This document shows, piece after piece, positions 1 to 8,755 of a stretch of DNA of 64,000 bases. The position numbers were made by a program, and so were the translations under genes. This stretch comes from Thioploca sp. (lineage in GTDB: Bacteria; Pseudomonadota; Gammaproteobacteria; Beggiatoales; Beggiatoaceae). Position 1 is the first letter of the stretch, and each line of letters starts with the position of its first letter. The stretch is taken from positions 1 to 64,000 of the forward strand of contig DAOUSL010000004.1 of the NCBI GenBank assembly GCA_030627235.1. Direction: 5' to 3'. The notes below the pieces were generated by a model. That model was not told where the DNA came from and did no database searches. It saw nothing but the letters and a program-made list of their open reading frames with translations.

Positions 1-2
1 GA

Positions 3-152
3 GAACAATCTGTACATTTAGCTCATGTTATTAACGATTATGAAAAATTAATTTTGACATTAAAAGATATTTTACATCGGTTTTCTTGTTCGCTCAATAA
101 ACGAAAAAGAAAACTCAATACAGTTGACCTAATGGACAACTGTATTCCTTAA
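3..152 (+). CDS. 3' end of an unidentified gene
   Basis: An open frame runs from the window edge to a TAA at 150-152 and encodes about 49 residues. The visible part is hydrophilic and helical, with a basic stretch (NKRKRKLN) near the end, and finishes MDNCIP. I do not recognise a family. The other two forward frames close within the first 35 bases, which makes this the only candidate for a gene entering from the left. It could also be a chance open frame. Confidence 0.35.
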   Translation, partial: EQSVHLAHVINDYEKLILTLKDILHRFSCSLNKRKRKLNTVDLMDNCIP

Positions 153-391
153 GTTGATGTCTATGGGGCAAGATAAAGCTTTACCCACCCTACTTGACTC
201 AGTTTAACCATTTCTATTCCTTTGTCAGCTAATTAATGCTTTATAACCAATAAATCTAAATCAGAATCAAGAGTTTCTTAATTTATTGCATAAGAACGAA
301 ACAACTTTACAAGGTTCAGCAATAGCATCTATATTTAAAATAGTTTGATTAATTATTTAGATAGCATATTTATCTTAAAACTTTAGTAGCT
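153..391. other. Intergenic gap with one short imperfect palindrome
   Basis: No gene is visible. Around 165-193 an imperfect inverted repeat (GGGCAA..., then ...TTACCCACCC) resembles the small dispersed hairpins elsewhere in the window. It lies between the end of the left-edge gene and the 3' end of tamB, which converge here, so it may serve as a terminator. The rest is AT-rich without recognisable structure. Confidence 0.35.
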
Positions 392-3300
392 CTACCTCTC
401 CAAAGTATACCGTAAATCCACTCCACTCTGTGTTCCAGTCTCAGTTTCCAAGGTAAAATGTTTACTCAGTTGATATCGCATTTTTAACATATTACTGCCA
501 TCAAACAAACCAATCCCATAACTAACATACAATTCAGGAGTTAGATATTTACCCAATACAAAAGCCGCATTTTCGACTCCATCTTCAGAGGAAATACCAG
601 CTTCATCTAAGCCAAATTCATTGCCAATTTTATTAGTTAAAGCATTGCTCTTACTGAGAGGCAATTCGGCGGCTGCAGCCAATAATAAACTACCACCACT
701 AGAACCTGCCTGAGATGCGGGTTTACCTAACACGATATAGGACAACATATTGCTTTCATCCATTGACGGTTCGGAATATAAATCCATTTTCAAGTTCTGA
801 GCAGTTCCATTAATATGTACCCCAGAAATCACATCCTCATCCCCATGGATCTTAGTGCCACCAGCCAATACCACCTCTTCATTAGCATTACCTTTACCCA
901 TAATTTGGCGGAAAGCTCTAATATCTAAACCAGGATTTTCAATTGCTCCACCTGCAAAAAATATCTTACCTTTATTAATAATTAAGTTCTGTCCATAAGC
1001 TTTGAAAGTTCCGTCTATCCACAGTTCACCGTTACCAACCGTAGGTTTACCCGGCTCATTACTAGCAATCAAAGTTCCTCCCAAACGACTTTTTACCCCA
1101 GCTCCTTCAAAAGTAATATTATCACCGAATATAACTTTCACATTAGTCGCTATCTGCATACCACCACTAGCTTGTTCCACTGGTTCAGCAGTCGGCTGCT
1201 CATCGGAAAAAACAACATCATCGGAAATTGCCACTGCTCCAACCCCACTAGAACCTTTAGGTGGAGTAAAAGCCGCTTCTGGAATCAATAATTCCCCAAT
1301 TACTGCAATATTTTCTGGAGCTAATTTAACGTTTATATCGGGAGAAATTAACACCCACGCATTGGGCATGTTGACCACCTCAAAATCATTACCATTAATA
1401 TTTATCTCAGCATCCCATTTGGTTAAAGATGGTAAGTTGGCTTGACCTTTAATGTTTAATTGGCAACTAGCAGAATCGCATTCTCCAGAACGAATTCCAG
1501 CATCTAAATAGATTTTTTCACTGCCATCACTGCGTAAGGATAAATTAAAATCTTTCAGTATCAAACCTAATTCTGGTAATTCAGTAGCTACATCAATTAT
1601 TTGAATCTTTCCTTTTATCTTTGGCTTATCCAACAAACCAGCTATAGCTACATCTATTCCAATTCGACCTTTAGTATTTTCAGCTTGTGGCACAAAATTT
1701 GGCAGAATATCCAAATCACCAAATTTAGCAGTTAAATTACCTTTTATCGGCTGTTTACCCTTGGGTGGTATGTGAGTTAATTTAGGCATTTTAATTTGGC
1801 CATTGATATTACTGCGATTGAGCATTTTTAATTTTAAACCACCATTTAAACCCTTGTTATTGATTTTTAAGTTTAAATTTCCACCAGCAAACTTCAATTG
1901 TTCCACTTCATCATCAGTTGTTATAGAGAAAACTCCAGGAGAAATTTTTATATCAACAGCAGAATTTATCTTGCCATCAGGACGTAAAGTAGTTTGTAAA
2001 CCACCATTGATAGCTCCATTTTTTATCTCCATATTTTCTGGTAAAAATGCCTGTAATAATTCCAAGGACAGCTTCTTAATATCAACTTGTAGTTCGCTAC
2101 CAGATTTGCTTGACCAATCCACTTTAGTACATAATTTACCAACAGTTTTAGTATTTTGTAGACAAGTTTTAGCTAATTTAACCTGTTCTGCTGATAATAG
2201 GAGTTTGCTTGGTTTAGTTAGTTCCCAATTATCTGCTTTTTCAGTATTTAAATTAATCTGTTGTAACTTACCTTGCCAACTTGACATCTGTTTTAAACCA
2301 CCTTTCAATTGCAACATAAAAGCATCAGTCGGCATATCCAAACTAGCAGTAATAGTATGTTTGGATAGACTGCCATCACCTTGCAGTTTAATGCTATTAA
2401 TTTGGGTAGCACCAGCCGCTAAATTAGTAGCAACAACATCTAAAAATAGCTTCTGCGAACCCTTCATATTTACGTCCACATCCGCAGTCAATTTTTGTAA
2501 GTTATTCTGTTGGAAAACTACGGCATTAGCTTCTAGTTGAGCTTTCACATGAGGTAAATCTAATGCACCAGTAAGGCTGCCTTTACCAATAATACTACCT
2601 TTTGCATCGGGTAAGAAAGCTTGCAAATCTGGGGCATTAATTTCCCATTTTAAATTAGATTTGTTTCCCAATAGACCATTAGCAGTCAAATAAGCTTTAC
2701 CAGATTTAAAGTTCAATTTATTGATTTTATAAATATTTCCATCAATATTAATGTCAGTTTCTAAGTTAAGCGGATAATTACGTAATTTGCCATCTAATTG
2801 ATTGATTTTTAGCTGGGTAGTCAATTTTTTATCCATATTCCCTTCGGTTTGAATATTCATTGCTAACTGACCTGGCCATTCCTGCCATTGTTCACCTGGA
2901 TTCAAATTTTCACCCTGTAAAGTAAACTGCCAATTTAAATTAGGTTGCCACTGCACTTTACCAGACAAATCTAAAATACCTTGTAAAATATCACCTTGCA
3001 AACTACTTAACTGAAAGCTTTTATCATCTCCATAACCCATTGCTTGCCATTTACCAGCAGGAATATCTTTACCTTTTAATTCAGTATCCAATTGCACTTG
3101 ATAGGATTTCATTCCACCGTCAATACTGAAAGCACCTGTCTTACTCTGGACTATCTCTCCATCTTTCAGAGGCCATTGTAAATCCTGCCAATTTAGCACT
3201 GCGGTTATAATTTCACCATCAGTAGTTCCAGAACCAGTCAATGATAGCTCCATACCAGTCTGTGGAATCGATATATCCAATTGATTTATCTGAAAACTAT

Positions 3301-5887
3301 CTCCTTCCAAACCAGCTACTAAATTAGAATTGAGATTCAAGCCTTGCGGCCAATCCGGCCATACTTCTTTTAAAGCAATTTTATCCACATCCAAGTTTAA
3401 TTGAGCTGCTAAAGTTGGTTGCCAGTTGACTTCACCATCGGCAATTATCGTTCCCTGCAATGTTTTGGTATTTAAGGAATTTATGATAAAATGTTCTAAA
3501 TCACCCTGTCCAGATAGCTTGATTTTGCTTTTAGGAACTTGCTGTCCATCAACCTGAGTAGTTATATTTAATTTATAATTTTCAGTATTTCCAACTAATG
3601 TAAGTTTGCCATTTTTACTGTTAACTAGCGAATTTTCCCCAACTAATGGCCATTGTAAGGCTTTCCAATCCAACGTAGCATCAAAGCTTGGAATCTCTCC
3701 CAATTTACCATCCGCCTGTAAGGAAATTTGAGCTGCTGTTTTTGGTAATTTAACTTTTAAACTCTTAACTTTAAATTTATCTCCATCCAAGTTAGCTACC
3801 ATTTTAGTATCCAAGCGTAATTTATTTGGCCAATCTTTCCAGACTTCTTTTAAATTAAGCTTTTTAACATTAAGGTTAAGTTGAGCTGCTAGTTTAGATT
3901 GCCAATTGACTTTACCATTAACATCAATCTTACCTTTCAATAATTCACTGTGCAGAGATTTAAGGTTAAACTGTTGTAAGTTACCCTGTCCGAGTAGGCC
4001 AATATGAGTATTAGGAACTTGTTGCCCATCAACTTGAGTGGTAAGTTTAACTTTATAATTTTCAGTAGTTCCAAATACATGTGCCTTTCCTGTTTTGCTA
4101 GTAACAATAGAATTTTTGCCAACTAACGGCCATTGTAGTTTTTTCCAAGCTAAAGTAGCATCAAAACTAGGAATTTTTCCAAGTTTACCATTAGCTTGTA
4201 AAGTAATTTTAGCTTTAGTATTAGGTAAATTAACCTGTAAGCTTGTCAGTTTAAACTTATCTCCATCCAAATTAGCCGCCAATTTAGTATCCAAACGTAA
4301 TTTATCTGGCCAATCTTTCCATACTTCCTTAAGATTTAACTTTTTTACTGCCAGTTTCAATTCCCCCACTAATTTAGGTTGCCAACTAATTGAACCAACT
4401 GTATTTATTTCTCCTTCTAATAATTTAGTTTTTAATGAATCAATTTTAAACTGTTGCAAATTACCTTTTCCCTGCAAAGTTATTTGGCTAAGTGGAATCT
4501 GTCCGCCGGCAACTTGAGTGGTTAATACAACTTTATAATCTTGCATCGTACCAGAAATATTTATTTTACCTTGCTTACTATTTACTAATTCTCCTCCAAT
4601 CAAAGGCCATTGCAAACCTTCCCAATTTAGAATTGCAGTTTCTATTTTAGAGTTATCTCCAGCAATCAAACCTGCTGCTTGTAAGTAAATTCCGGTCTTA
4701 GTTTGTGGAATATTAATAGCCAAATTATCAACTTGGAACATATCACCATCTAATTTAGCCTGTAACTTAGTATTAATTGTTAATTCATCCGGCCAATCCG
4801 GCCAAAAATCTTTAATCGAAATTGCTTGCAAATCAAGTTCTACATGTCCTAACATTTTAGGTGTCCAGCTAAATTTACCTTTTACATCCAATAAACCTTT
4901 CAATAATTCAGAATGCAAAGTGCTGATAATGACTTGCTGTTGATTACCTTGACCAGTAATTCTCCAATTGCTCTGTGGAATTTGCTGTCCATCAACTTTA
5001 GTTCGTAAAGTGAAATTATAGTTGTCTAAACCACCAGTTACAGTGATTTTACCCTGTTGACTGTTAACAATTTTCTCTGGAATATCTAACGGCCAATAGA
5101 TTTCTTGCCAAGTCAGCTTTGCCTCTAAATTTAAATCACCAATTAAATCGGTAACAGTAGTTTGTAGATCAATAGCTAATGGCTCACTAACATGATGAGT
5201 TAATGTCATTTCTTCCATGTCACCACTTACTTCACCTTGGCCAGCTACTTTAAAATCTGGCAAATTAGCATTCCAATTTAAATCTAACTGAACTGTATGC
5301 GGCTTAACAAAACCAACCTCACCAGCTAATTGAAGATTAAATAATGGCGCAGTAATTTGAAAATTTTGGAGAGTTAAATGGTCACTAGTCTGAGATTGTA
5401 AATTTATGTTATCGATTATAAAAGGTTCAGCATCAGCAGTTTGAATTGAAATATGATTGATTTGAATATCGTCTAATGCAATTTTTACTGGTAATTTTAT
5501 ATCAGGAATTTCAAATGGAGTTGATTCTTTTTTAGGTTCTTCTGTAACTGGTTCAGATTTAGGTAAATTTATTTCTATATTATTTATATGTAATTGTTCT
5601 AAATGTATTTTAGCGGATAATAGAGCCTCGGCATTCCAGTTAAACACAAATAATTCAATTTTAGCTTTAGTTTCACCATCTTGGTAGGAGAGATCGCTAA
5701 AACTAATTCGGTCAATTATACGACCTTCTAATTTAGCAATTTTTAATTCACCAGGAGCAAATTTTTGAGCTTGAGTGCCGATGAATTGTAAACCTGATTC
5801 GGTGCTGATAAGCCAACCTATTGAGGTTATAATAATAATTAGTAAAGATAATGTGGTTAATAATAAATATTTTAGAAAACGTCGCAT
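392..5887 (-). CDS. tamB: TamB, translocation and assembly module inner-membrane-anchored protein (DUF490)
   Basis: TamB spans the periplasm and works with the outer-membrane protein TamA in outer-membrane biogenesis and lipid transport. The 1831-residue product starts with an N-terminal membrane anchor (residues about 6-28). The typical TamB head follows (ESGLQF..., then LEGRIIDRISFSDLSY), then a long series of beta-rich repeats, and a C-terminal DUF490/TamB domain from about 1500 with the conserved end region (SYIVLGKP, a long Ala/Ser segment, final YTLER). E. coli TamB has about 1260 residues. The extra length comes from five ~160-residue internal repeats (separate entry). The ATG at 5887 is chosen because it gives the anchor. 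tamA is not adjacent but lies about 17 kb to the right, which breaks the usual tamA-tamB pair. Confidence 0.93.
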   Translation of the reverse strand: MRRFLKYLLLTTLSLLIIIITSIGWLISTESGLQFIGTQAQKFAPGELKIAKLEGRIIDRISFSDLSYQDGETKAKIELFVFNWNAEALLSAKIHLEQLHINNIEINLPKSEPVTEEPKKESTPFEIPDIKLPVKIALDDIQINHISIQTADAEPFIIDNINLQSQTSDHLTLQNFQITAPLFNLQLAGEVGFVKPHTVQLDLNWNANLPDFKVAGQGEVSGDMEEMTLTHHVSEPLAIDLQTTVTDLIGDLNLEAKLTWQEIYWPLDIPEKIVNSQQGKITVTGGLDNYNFTLRTKVDGQQIPQSNWRITGQGNQQQVIISTLHSELLKGLLDVKGKFSWTPKMLGHVELDLQAISIKDFWPDWPDELTINTKLQAKLDGDMFQVDNLAINIPQTKTGIYLQAAGLIAGDNSKIETAILNWEGLQWPLIGGELVNSKQGKINISGTMQDYKVVLTTQVAGGQIPLSQITLQGKGNLQQFKIDSLKTKLLEGEINTVGSISWQPKLVGELKLAVKKLNLKEVWKDWPDKLRLDTKLAANLDGDKFKLTSLQVNLPNTKAKITLQANGKLGKIPSFDATLAWKKLQWPLVGKNSIVTSKTGKAHVFGTTENYKVKLTTQVDGQQVPNTHIGLLGQGNLQQFNLKSLHSELLKGKIDVNGKVNWQSKLAAQLNLNVKKLNLKEVWKDWPNKLRLDTKMVANLDGDKFKVKSLKVKLPKTAAQISLQADGKLGEIPSFDATLDWKALQWPLVGENSLVNSKNGKLTLVGNTENYKLNITTQVDGQQVPKSKIKLSGQGDLEHFIINSLNTKTLQGTIIADGEVNWQPTLAAQLNLDVDKIALKEVWPDWPQGLNLNSNLVAGLEGDSFQINQLDISIPQTGMELSLTGSGTTDGEIITAVLNWQDLQWPLKDGEIVQSKTGAFSIDGGMKSYQVQLDTELKGKDIPAGKWQAMGYGDDKSFQLSSLQGDILQGILDLSGKVQWQPNLNWQFTLQGENLNPGEQWQEWPGQLAMNIQTEGNMDKKLTTQLKINQLDGKLRNYPLNLETDINIDGNIYKINKLNFKSGKAYLTANGLLGNKSNLKWEINAPDLQAFLPDAKGSIIGKGSLTGALDLPHVKAQLEANAVVFQQNNLQKLTADVDVNMKGSQKLFLDVVATNLAAGATQINSIKLQGDGSLSKHTITASLDMPTDAFMLQLKGGLKQMSSWQGKLQQINLNTEKADNWELTKPSKLLLSAEQVKLAKTCLQNTKTVGKLCTKVDWSSKSGSELQVDIKKLSLELLQAFLPENMEIKNGAINGGLQTTLRPDGKINSAVDIKISPGVFSITTDDEVEQLKFAGGNLNLKINNKGLNGGLKLKMLNRSNINGQIKMPKLTHIPPKGKQPIKGNLTAKFGDLDILPNFVPQAENTKGRIGIDVAIAGLLDKPKIKGKIQIIDVATELPELGLILKDFNLSLRSDGSEKIYLDAGIRSGECDSASCQLNIKGQANLPSLTKWDAEININGNDFEVVNMPNAWVLISPDINVKLAPENIAVIGELLIPEAAFTPPKGSSGVGAVAISDDVVFSDEQPTAEPVEQASGGMQIATNVKVIFGDNITFEGAGVKSRLGGTLIASNEPGKPTVGNGELWIDGTFKAYGQNLIINKGKIFFAGGAIENPGLDIRAFRQIMGKGNANEEVVLAGGTKIHGDEDVISGVHINGTAQNLKMDLYSEPSMDESNMLSYIVLGKPASQAGSSGGSLLLAAAAELPLSKSNALTNKIGNEFGLDEAGISSEDGVENAAFVLGKYLTPELYVSYGIGLFDGSNMLKMRYQLSKHFTLETETGTQSGVDLRYTLER
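2860..5120 (-). repeat. Five tandem ~480-bp coding repeats within tamB
   Basis: Landmark segments recur at near-constant spacing. The bases for the QWPL motif (GGCCATTG on the plus strand) occur at 3171, 3648, 4128 and 4605, with a variant GGCCAAT at 5091, giving steps of 477-486 bp. The codons for the W-x-DWP motif (GGCCAATC) recur at about 3351, 3831, 4311 and 4791, exactly 480 bp apart. Each protein unit contains [KE]-V-W-x-DWP, an LDGD-F turn, QWPL, an SK-GK strand, DGQQ[VI]P and a [GK]QGN segment. Units three and four (about 3640-4600) are the most alike, which suggests recent duplication by unequal recombination. Confidence 0.85.
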
Positions 5888-6031
5888 AGTTGGTTACTGA
5901 TTTGTCGTAGGGATGGAATATTATAGTTGAATAAAAGTTAAAATGGAAGTTGCTACTCATTGGATGGTATAATTATAATAATTCTTAATTATGAATGCTT
6001 AATTCTTAACTGAATTCAAAATTACTTATAT

Positions 6032-6146
6032 TAGACATCATTCTAAACAAGGTTAAATAAATGTAGGATGCAATGAACGAAGGGAATTGAATCAAGATGT
6101 AATTCGTAAACTTATTATATCCTACATAAAGTCCGTAATTAACTGT
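6032..6146. mobile_element. MITE-like palindromic element, copy 1
   Basis: It begins TAGACATCATT and contains GTAGGATGCAATGAACGAAG followed by the partly complementary GATGTAATTCGTAAAC and ATCCTACATAAAG. Three related copies are at 21852, 24817 and 26081. No coding capacity. It sits directly upstream of the nitroreductase gene, so it may affect that gene's transcription. Confidence 0.7.
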
Positions 6147-6214
6147 GCTATATTTACAATATATTTAAATTGAATGTTAACATATTGAGTTTCCAAATAA
6201 AAAAGGTCTGAATA

Positions 6215-6880
6215 ATGACAGTAGCAGAAGCTTTGAAATTGCGTAAATCTACTCGTGCTTTTCTAAATAAGCCAGTGGCTATAGAAGTAATCCAACGTAT
6301 TTTAAATGTAGCTAAGAATGCTCCTTCTGGGGTAAATACTCAACCTTGGCAAGTTGCAGTGGTTAGTGGTGTGAAAAAACACGAACTAGAACAAGCTATG
6401 GAAAATGCTTTTAATAATGGTGTTAAAGGCAAGATGGATTATCAATATTATCCAAATGAATGGCAAGAGCCTTATAAAAGCCGTCGTAGAGCTTGCGGTT
6501 TACAACTCTATTCTACCCTACAAATAGCTCGTGAAGATAAAGCTAGACAAAAACAGCAATGGTTAGCAAACTATAGAGCTTTTGATGCTCCAATTGTATT
6601 GTTTTTCTTCATGGATGCGGCTATGGAAACTGGTTCTTTTCTTGACTATGGGATGTTTTTACAATCAGTCATGTTAGCTGCTGTAGAAGAAGGATTAGCC
6701 ACATGTCCGCAAGCAGCATTGGGTGAATATCCACAAATTATTAAAGAAAAATTGGATTATCCAGCTGAAAGTGTTTTAATCTGTGGTATGGCATTAGGTT
6801 ATGAAGACAAAGAAGCTGTGGTAAATAGCTATCGAACTCCTCGTGAAGAGATTGACAGTTTTACCAAATTTTTTGAGTAA
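6215..6880 (+). CDS. Nitroreductase family FMN-dependent oxidoreductase
   Basis: A 221-residue protein of the flavin nitroreductase family, which reduces nitro-compounds, quinones or other acceptors with NAD(P)H. The N-terminal FMN phosphate-binding pattern is clear (LRKSTRAF at residues 8-15), followed by APSGVNTQPW (about 46-55). Near the C-terminus a segment matching the typical flavin-binding region is present (LATCPQAALGEYP, ICGMALGYED). Length is usual for the family. AAAAAAGGTC about 15 bases upstream is a weak ribosome-binding site. The gene is monocistronic: a MITE-like element lies upstream and lolB follows after about 90 bp. The physiological substrate cannot be told from sequence. 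Confidence 0.88.
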   Translation: MTVAEALKLRKSTRAFLNKPVAIEVIQRILNVAKNAPSGVNTQPWQVAVVSGVKKHELEQAMENAFNNGVKGKMDYQYYPNEWQEPYKSRRRACGLQLYSTLQIAREDKARQKQQWLANYRAFDAPIVLFFFMDAAMETGSFLDYGMFLQSVMLAAVEEGLATCPQAALGEYPQIIKEKLDYPAESVLICGMALGYEDKEAVVNSYRTPREEIDSFTKFFE

Positions 6881-6967
6881 AGTGGGTAAATTTAGTATTA
6901 ATTATCTTACAGCAATTTTTTAATGCTATTTATTTAACGAATAAACTTGTAAGTTTTAAATATAATT

Positions 6968-7588
6968 ATGAAAAAATATATCTTTTTGTTGTTAATATTA
7001 TCTGGTTGTTTGGCCTTGCCAGCATTACCTAATATGCCAGCTGAAAAATTAAATTCATGGCAAATTAATGGCCGTATTGCAATTATAACTAAAAATGATA
7101 GTTGGACTGCTAAATTTAATTGGCAACAACAAGCTACTAATTATCAGTTACGCTTTAGTAATCCGATGGGACAAGGTGCTATATTCTTAGATGGTAACGA
7201 TACTGGCGTAATTATGCGGACTGCTGATAATAAAACCTTTACTGCAAACGATCCAGATACGTTAATTGCTGATGTGCTAAAACTACATATTCCAGTGACT
7301 AACCTACATTTTTGGATCAGAGGCATTCCAAATCCAAAGTCATCACCTCAATGGTATTCGTTAGATAAAATTGGTCGCTTAAAAACTTTACGCCAAAATG
7401 CTTGGGAAATAGAATATGGTCGTTATGTTAATATGCAAAATATTAATTTACCTAAGAAAATTTTCTTAAATGGTGATGACTTTCGAGTCAAAATAATTAT
7501 AGATAAGTGGAATATAACCTCACCTACTCTTCTGGATAATCAATTTTCTCTTGCTCCAAAGCCATTATTAGAAGTTCAATATTTTTAG
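6968..7588 (+). CDS. lolB: LolB, outer-membrane lipoprotein receptor
   Basis: LolB accepts lipoproteins from periplasmic LolA and inserts them into the outer membrane. The 206-residue product has a lipoprotein signal with lipobox LSGC (Cys14). The Lol half-barrel follows, with the family hallmarks NGRIAI (about 35-40), NPMGQG, and PVTNLHFWIRGIPNP (about 110-124). In many gammaproteobacteria lolB precedes ispE, but here the next gene is a convergent Hpt protein whose coding region overlaps the last 65 bp of lolB. No strong ribosome-binding site is visible. Confidence 0.92.
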   Translation: MKKYIFLLLILSGCLALPALPNMPAEKLNSWQINGRIAIITKNDSWTAKFNWQQQATNYQLRFSNPMGQGAIFLDGNDTGVIMRTADNKTFTANDPDTLIADVLKLHIPVTNLHFWIRGIPNPKSSPQWYSLDKIGRLKTLRQNAWEIEYGRYVNMQNINLPKKIFLNGDDFRVKIIIDKWNITSPTLLDNQFSLAPKPLLEVQYF

Positions 7589-7871
7589 GAACTTCTTCTA
7601 TTATCATGGTGGCTTCAGCTAAATTATTATTTTTCCCTAAAATTTCTAATTGCTTACAAATTTCCACTAAATCATCTGCGCCCATACTGGAGCAAGCACC
7701 CTTGAATTTATGAGAAGCCAAGTATAATTCGTCACCATCTTTTATATCAATAGCTAGTTTTAATTCTTGGAAATAATTAGGAAATTCACTGATAAATAAA
7801 TCGATTAACCAATTAACTCCGTCTCGCATTTCTAATCGTTTACTGGCTAACATTGTTGGAGAGAGTATCAT
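7524..7871 (-). CDS. Stand-alone histidine phosphotransfer (Hpt) domain protein
   Basis: A 115-residue all-helical protein consisting only of an Hpt domain. It would relay phosphoryl groups between response-regulator receiver domains in a multistep phosphorelay. The phospho-acceptor motif is SHKFKGACSSMGA with His54, followed by LVEICKQLEILGK, the usual fourth helix. No sensor kinase or response regulator is nearby, so partners must be encoded elsewhere. Its 3' end overlaps lolB convergently (7524-7588). The ATG at 7871 is preceded by AGGAAT at a suitable distance. Confidence 0.9.
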   Translation of the reverse strand: MILSPTMLASKRLEMRDGVNWLIDLFISEFPNYFQELKLAIDIKDGDELYLASHKFKGACSSMGADDLVEICKQLEILGKNNNLAEATMIIEEVPKNIELLIMALEQEKIDYPEE

Positions 7872-7937
7872 ATTTTTATTCCTGTAAAAGTTTATTATTT
7901 TTTTTATAAATGGTAATAGAAAATCAGAGAAATAGAA

Positions 7938-8069
7938 TTAATCATTCTGATCTTTTTTAATGTTTTTCTGATATTTATAAGTTATCATGGGCAACATTCC
8001 TAAAATTAAATAAGAATACGCCACCAATACAAAAAATACCAGGAATAATGCTAATAATAAATTTACCAT
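7938..8069 (-). CDS. Possible 43-residue single-pass membrane protein
   Basis: A short frame with ATG at 8069 encodes MVNLLLALFLVFFVLVAYSY and onwards: one strongly hydrophobic helix followed by a charged lysine/asparagine-rich tail (YQKNIKKDQND). No family is recognised. The signal is the clean hydrophobic-then-basic layout, compatible with a small inner-membrane protein. There is no clear ribosome-binding site, and the AT-rich setting could create such a frame by chance. Confidence 0.35.
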   Translation of the reverse strand: MVNLLLALFLVFFVLVAYSYLILGMLPMITYKYQKNIKKDQND

Positions 8070-8220
8070 TACTTATATTTAAGACTACCAAATAAATCTA
8101 TAAAGTCAATTTATAAAACTTCATCTTTAAATGGTGAAAGAAAAATATTTCCACGTCGGTTAATTGGATATAAAAAGGTTTTATTGATCTAATCCAAATC
8201 TTTGCCAGAAACTTTAAAAG

Positions 8221-8300
8221 TGTGTCGGTGAAACAAAGTGTAACCAACCATTATGATATAGAAAAAATAGTTTGGTCGGTTTCATTGTACCGACTCTACA
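8221..8300. repeat. 80-bp palindromic dispersed repeat, copy 1
   Basis: The core from GGTGAAACAAAGTGTAACC to TTTGGTCGGTTTCATTG is almost identical (about one mismatch in 65 bases) to the copy at 11299-11381. Both arms carry complementary GGTTAC/GACC and GAAAC motifs, so the RNA can fold into a long hairpin. It lies 11 bp beyond the stop of the gene at 8312-8614 and may act as its terminator. Confidence 0.75.
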
Positions 8301-8311
8301 TGGCTAACAGG

Positions 8312-8614
8312 TCAAAACTCTTCCTGTTCACATTGTGGTAGTATGATAACAATATCTACAATTTTTAAAATATTAAGGCTGCCTTTATCTCCAATAATAT
8401 CAATATGAGAGCCGCCTTTATATGGCCTAATCATGTCTTTGTTCTTTATTTTCTTTAAAGATTGAAAATTGTGTACATATGATTCAAATAATGCTTCTAA
8501 TACTTTTACTAATTCATTTAAATCATAATTACCCCAGTCAATATCTATCTCTTTATATAAATCACCGCTAATTACCCTTATGGTAGATTTATTTAGCTTA
8601 ATAACTTTTAGCAT
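8312..8614 (-). CDS. Hypothetical protein, about 100 residues
   Basis: I do not recognise the family. The ATG at 8614 is preferred over an upstream TTG at 8635 because AAGGAC lies about eight bases before it. The product starts MLKVIKLNKSTIRVISGDLY and is mixed alpha/beta. It holds an acidic patch (KEIDIDWGNYDLNELVKVLE) and a basic, Gly-rich segment (RPYKGGSHIDI), without signal peptide or membrane span. It stands alone and is followed immediately by a palindromic repeat. Confidence 0.6.
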   Translation of the reverse strand: MLKVIKLNKSTIRVISGDLYKEIDIDWGNYDLNELVKVLEALFESYVHNFQSLKKIKNKDMIRPYKGGSHIDIIGDKGSLNILKIVDIVIILPQCEQEEF

Positions 8615-8755
8615 ATTGTTAAGTCCTTGTTTCAATTTTAGTAATAAGAATTCCTATTGATGAGGTTCGTTTCCTCACCACATCTTACATTGCTGGTTAT
8701 GAGTTGTGGTCAATGATAAAATGTGTTGCACACCATAACAGCTAAATTACAATGT

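Noticed and set aside
1002-1445. Open frames on the plus strand inside tamB (also 1803-2540 and 4095-4517)
   Set aside because: They lie wholly in the other strand of a clear tamB gene and encode low-complexity, Ser/Pro/Leu-rich products without family features.
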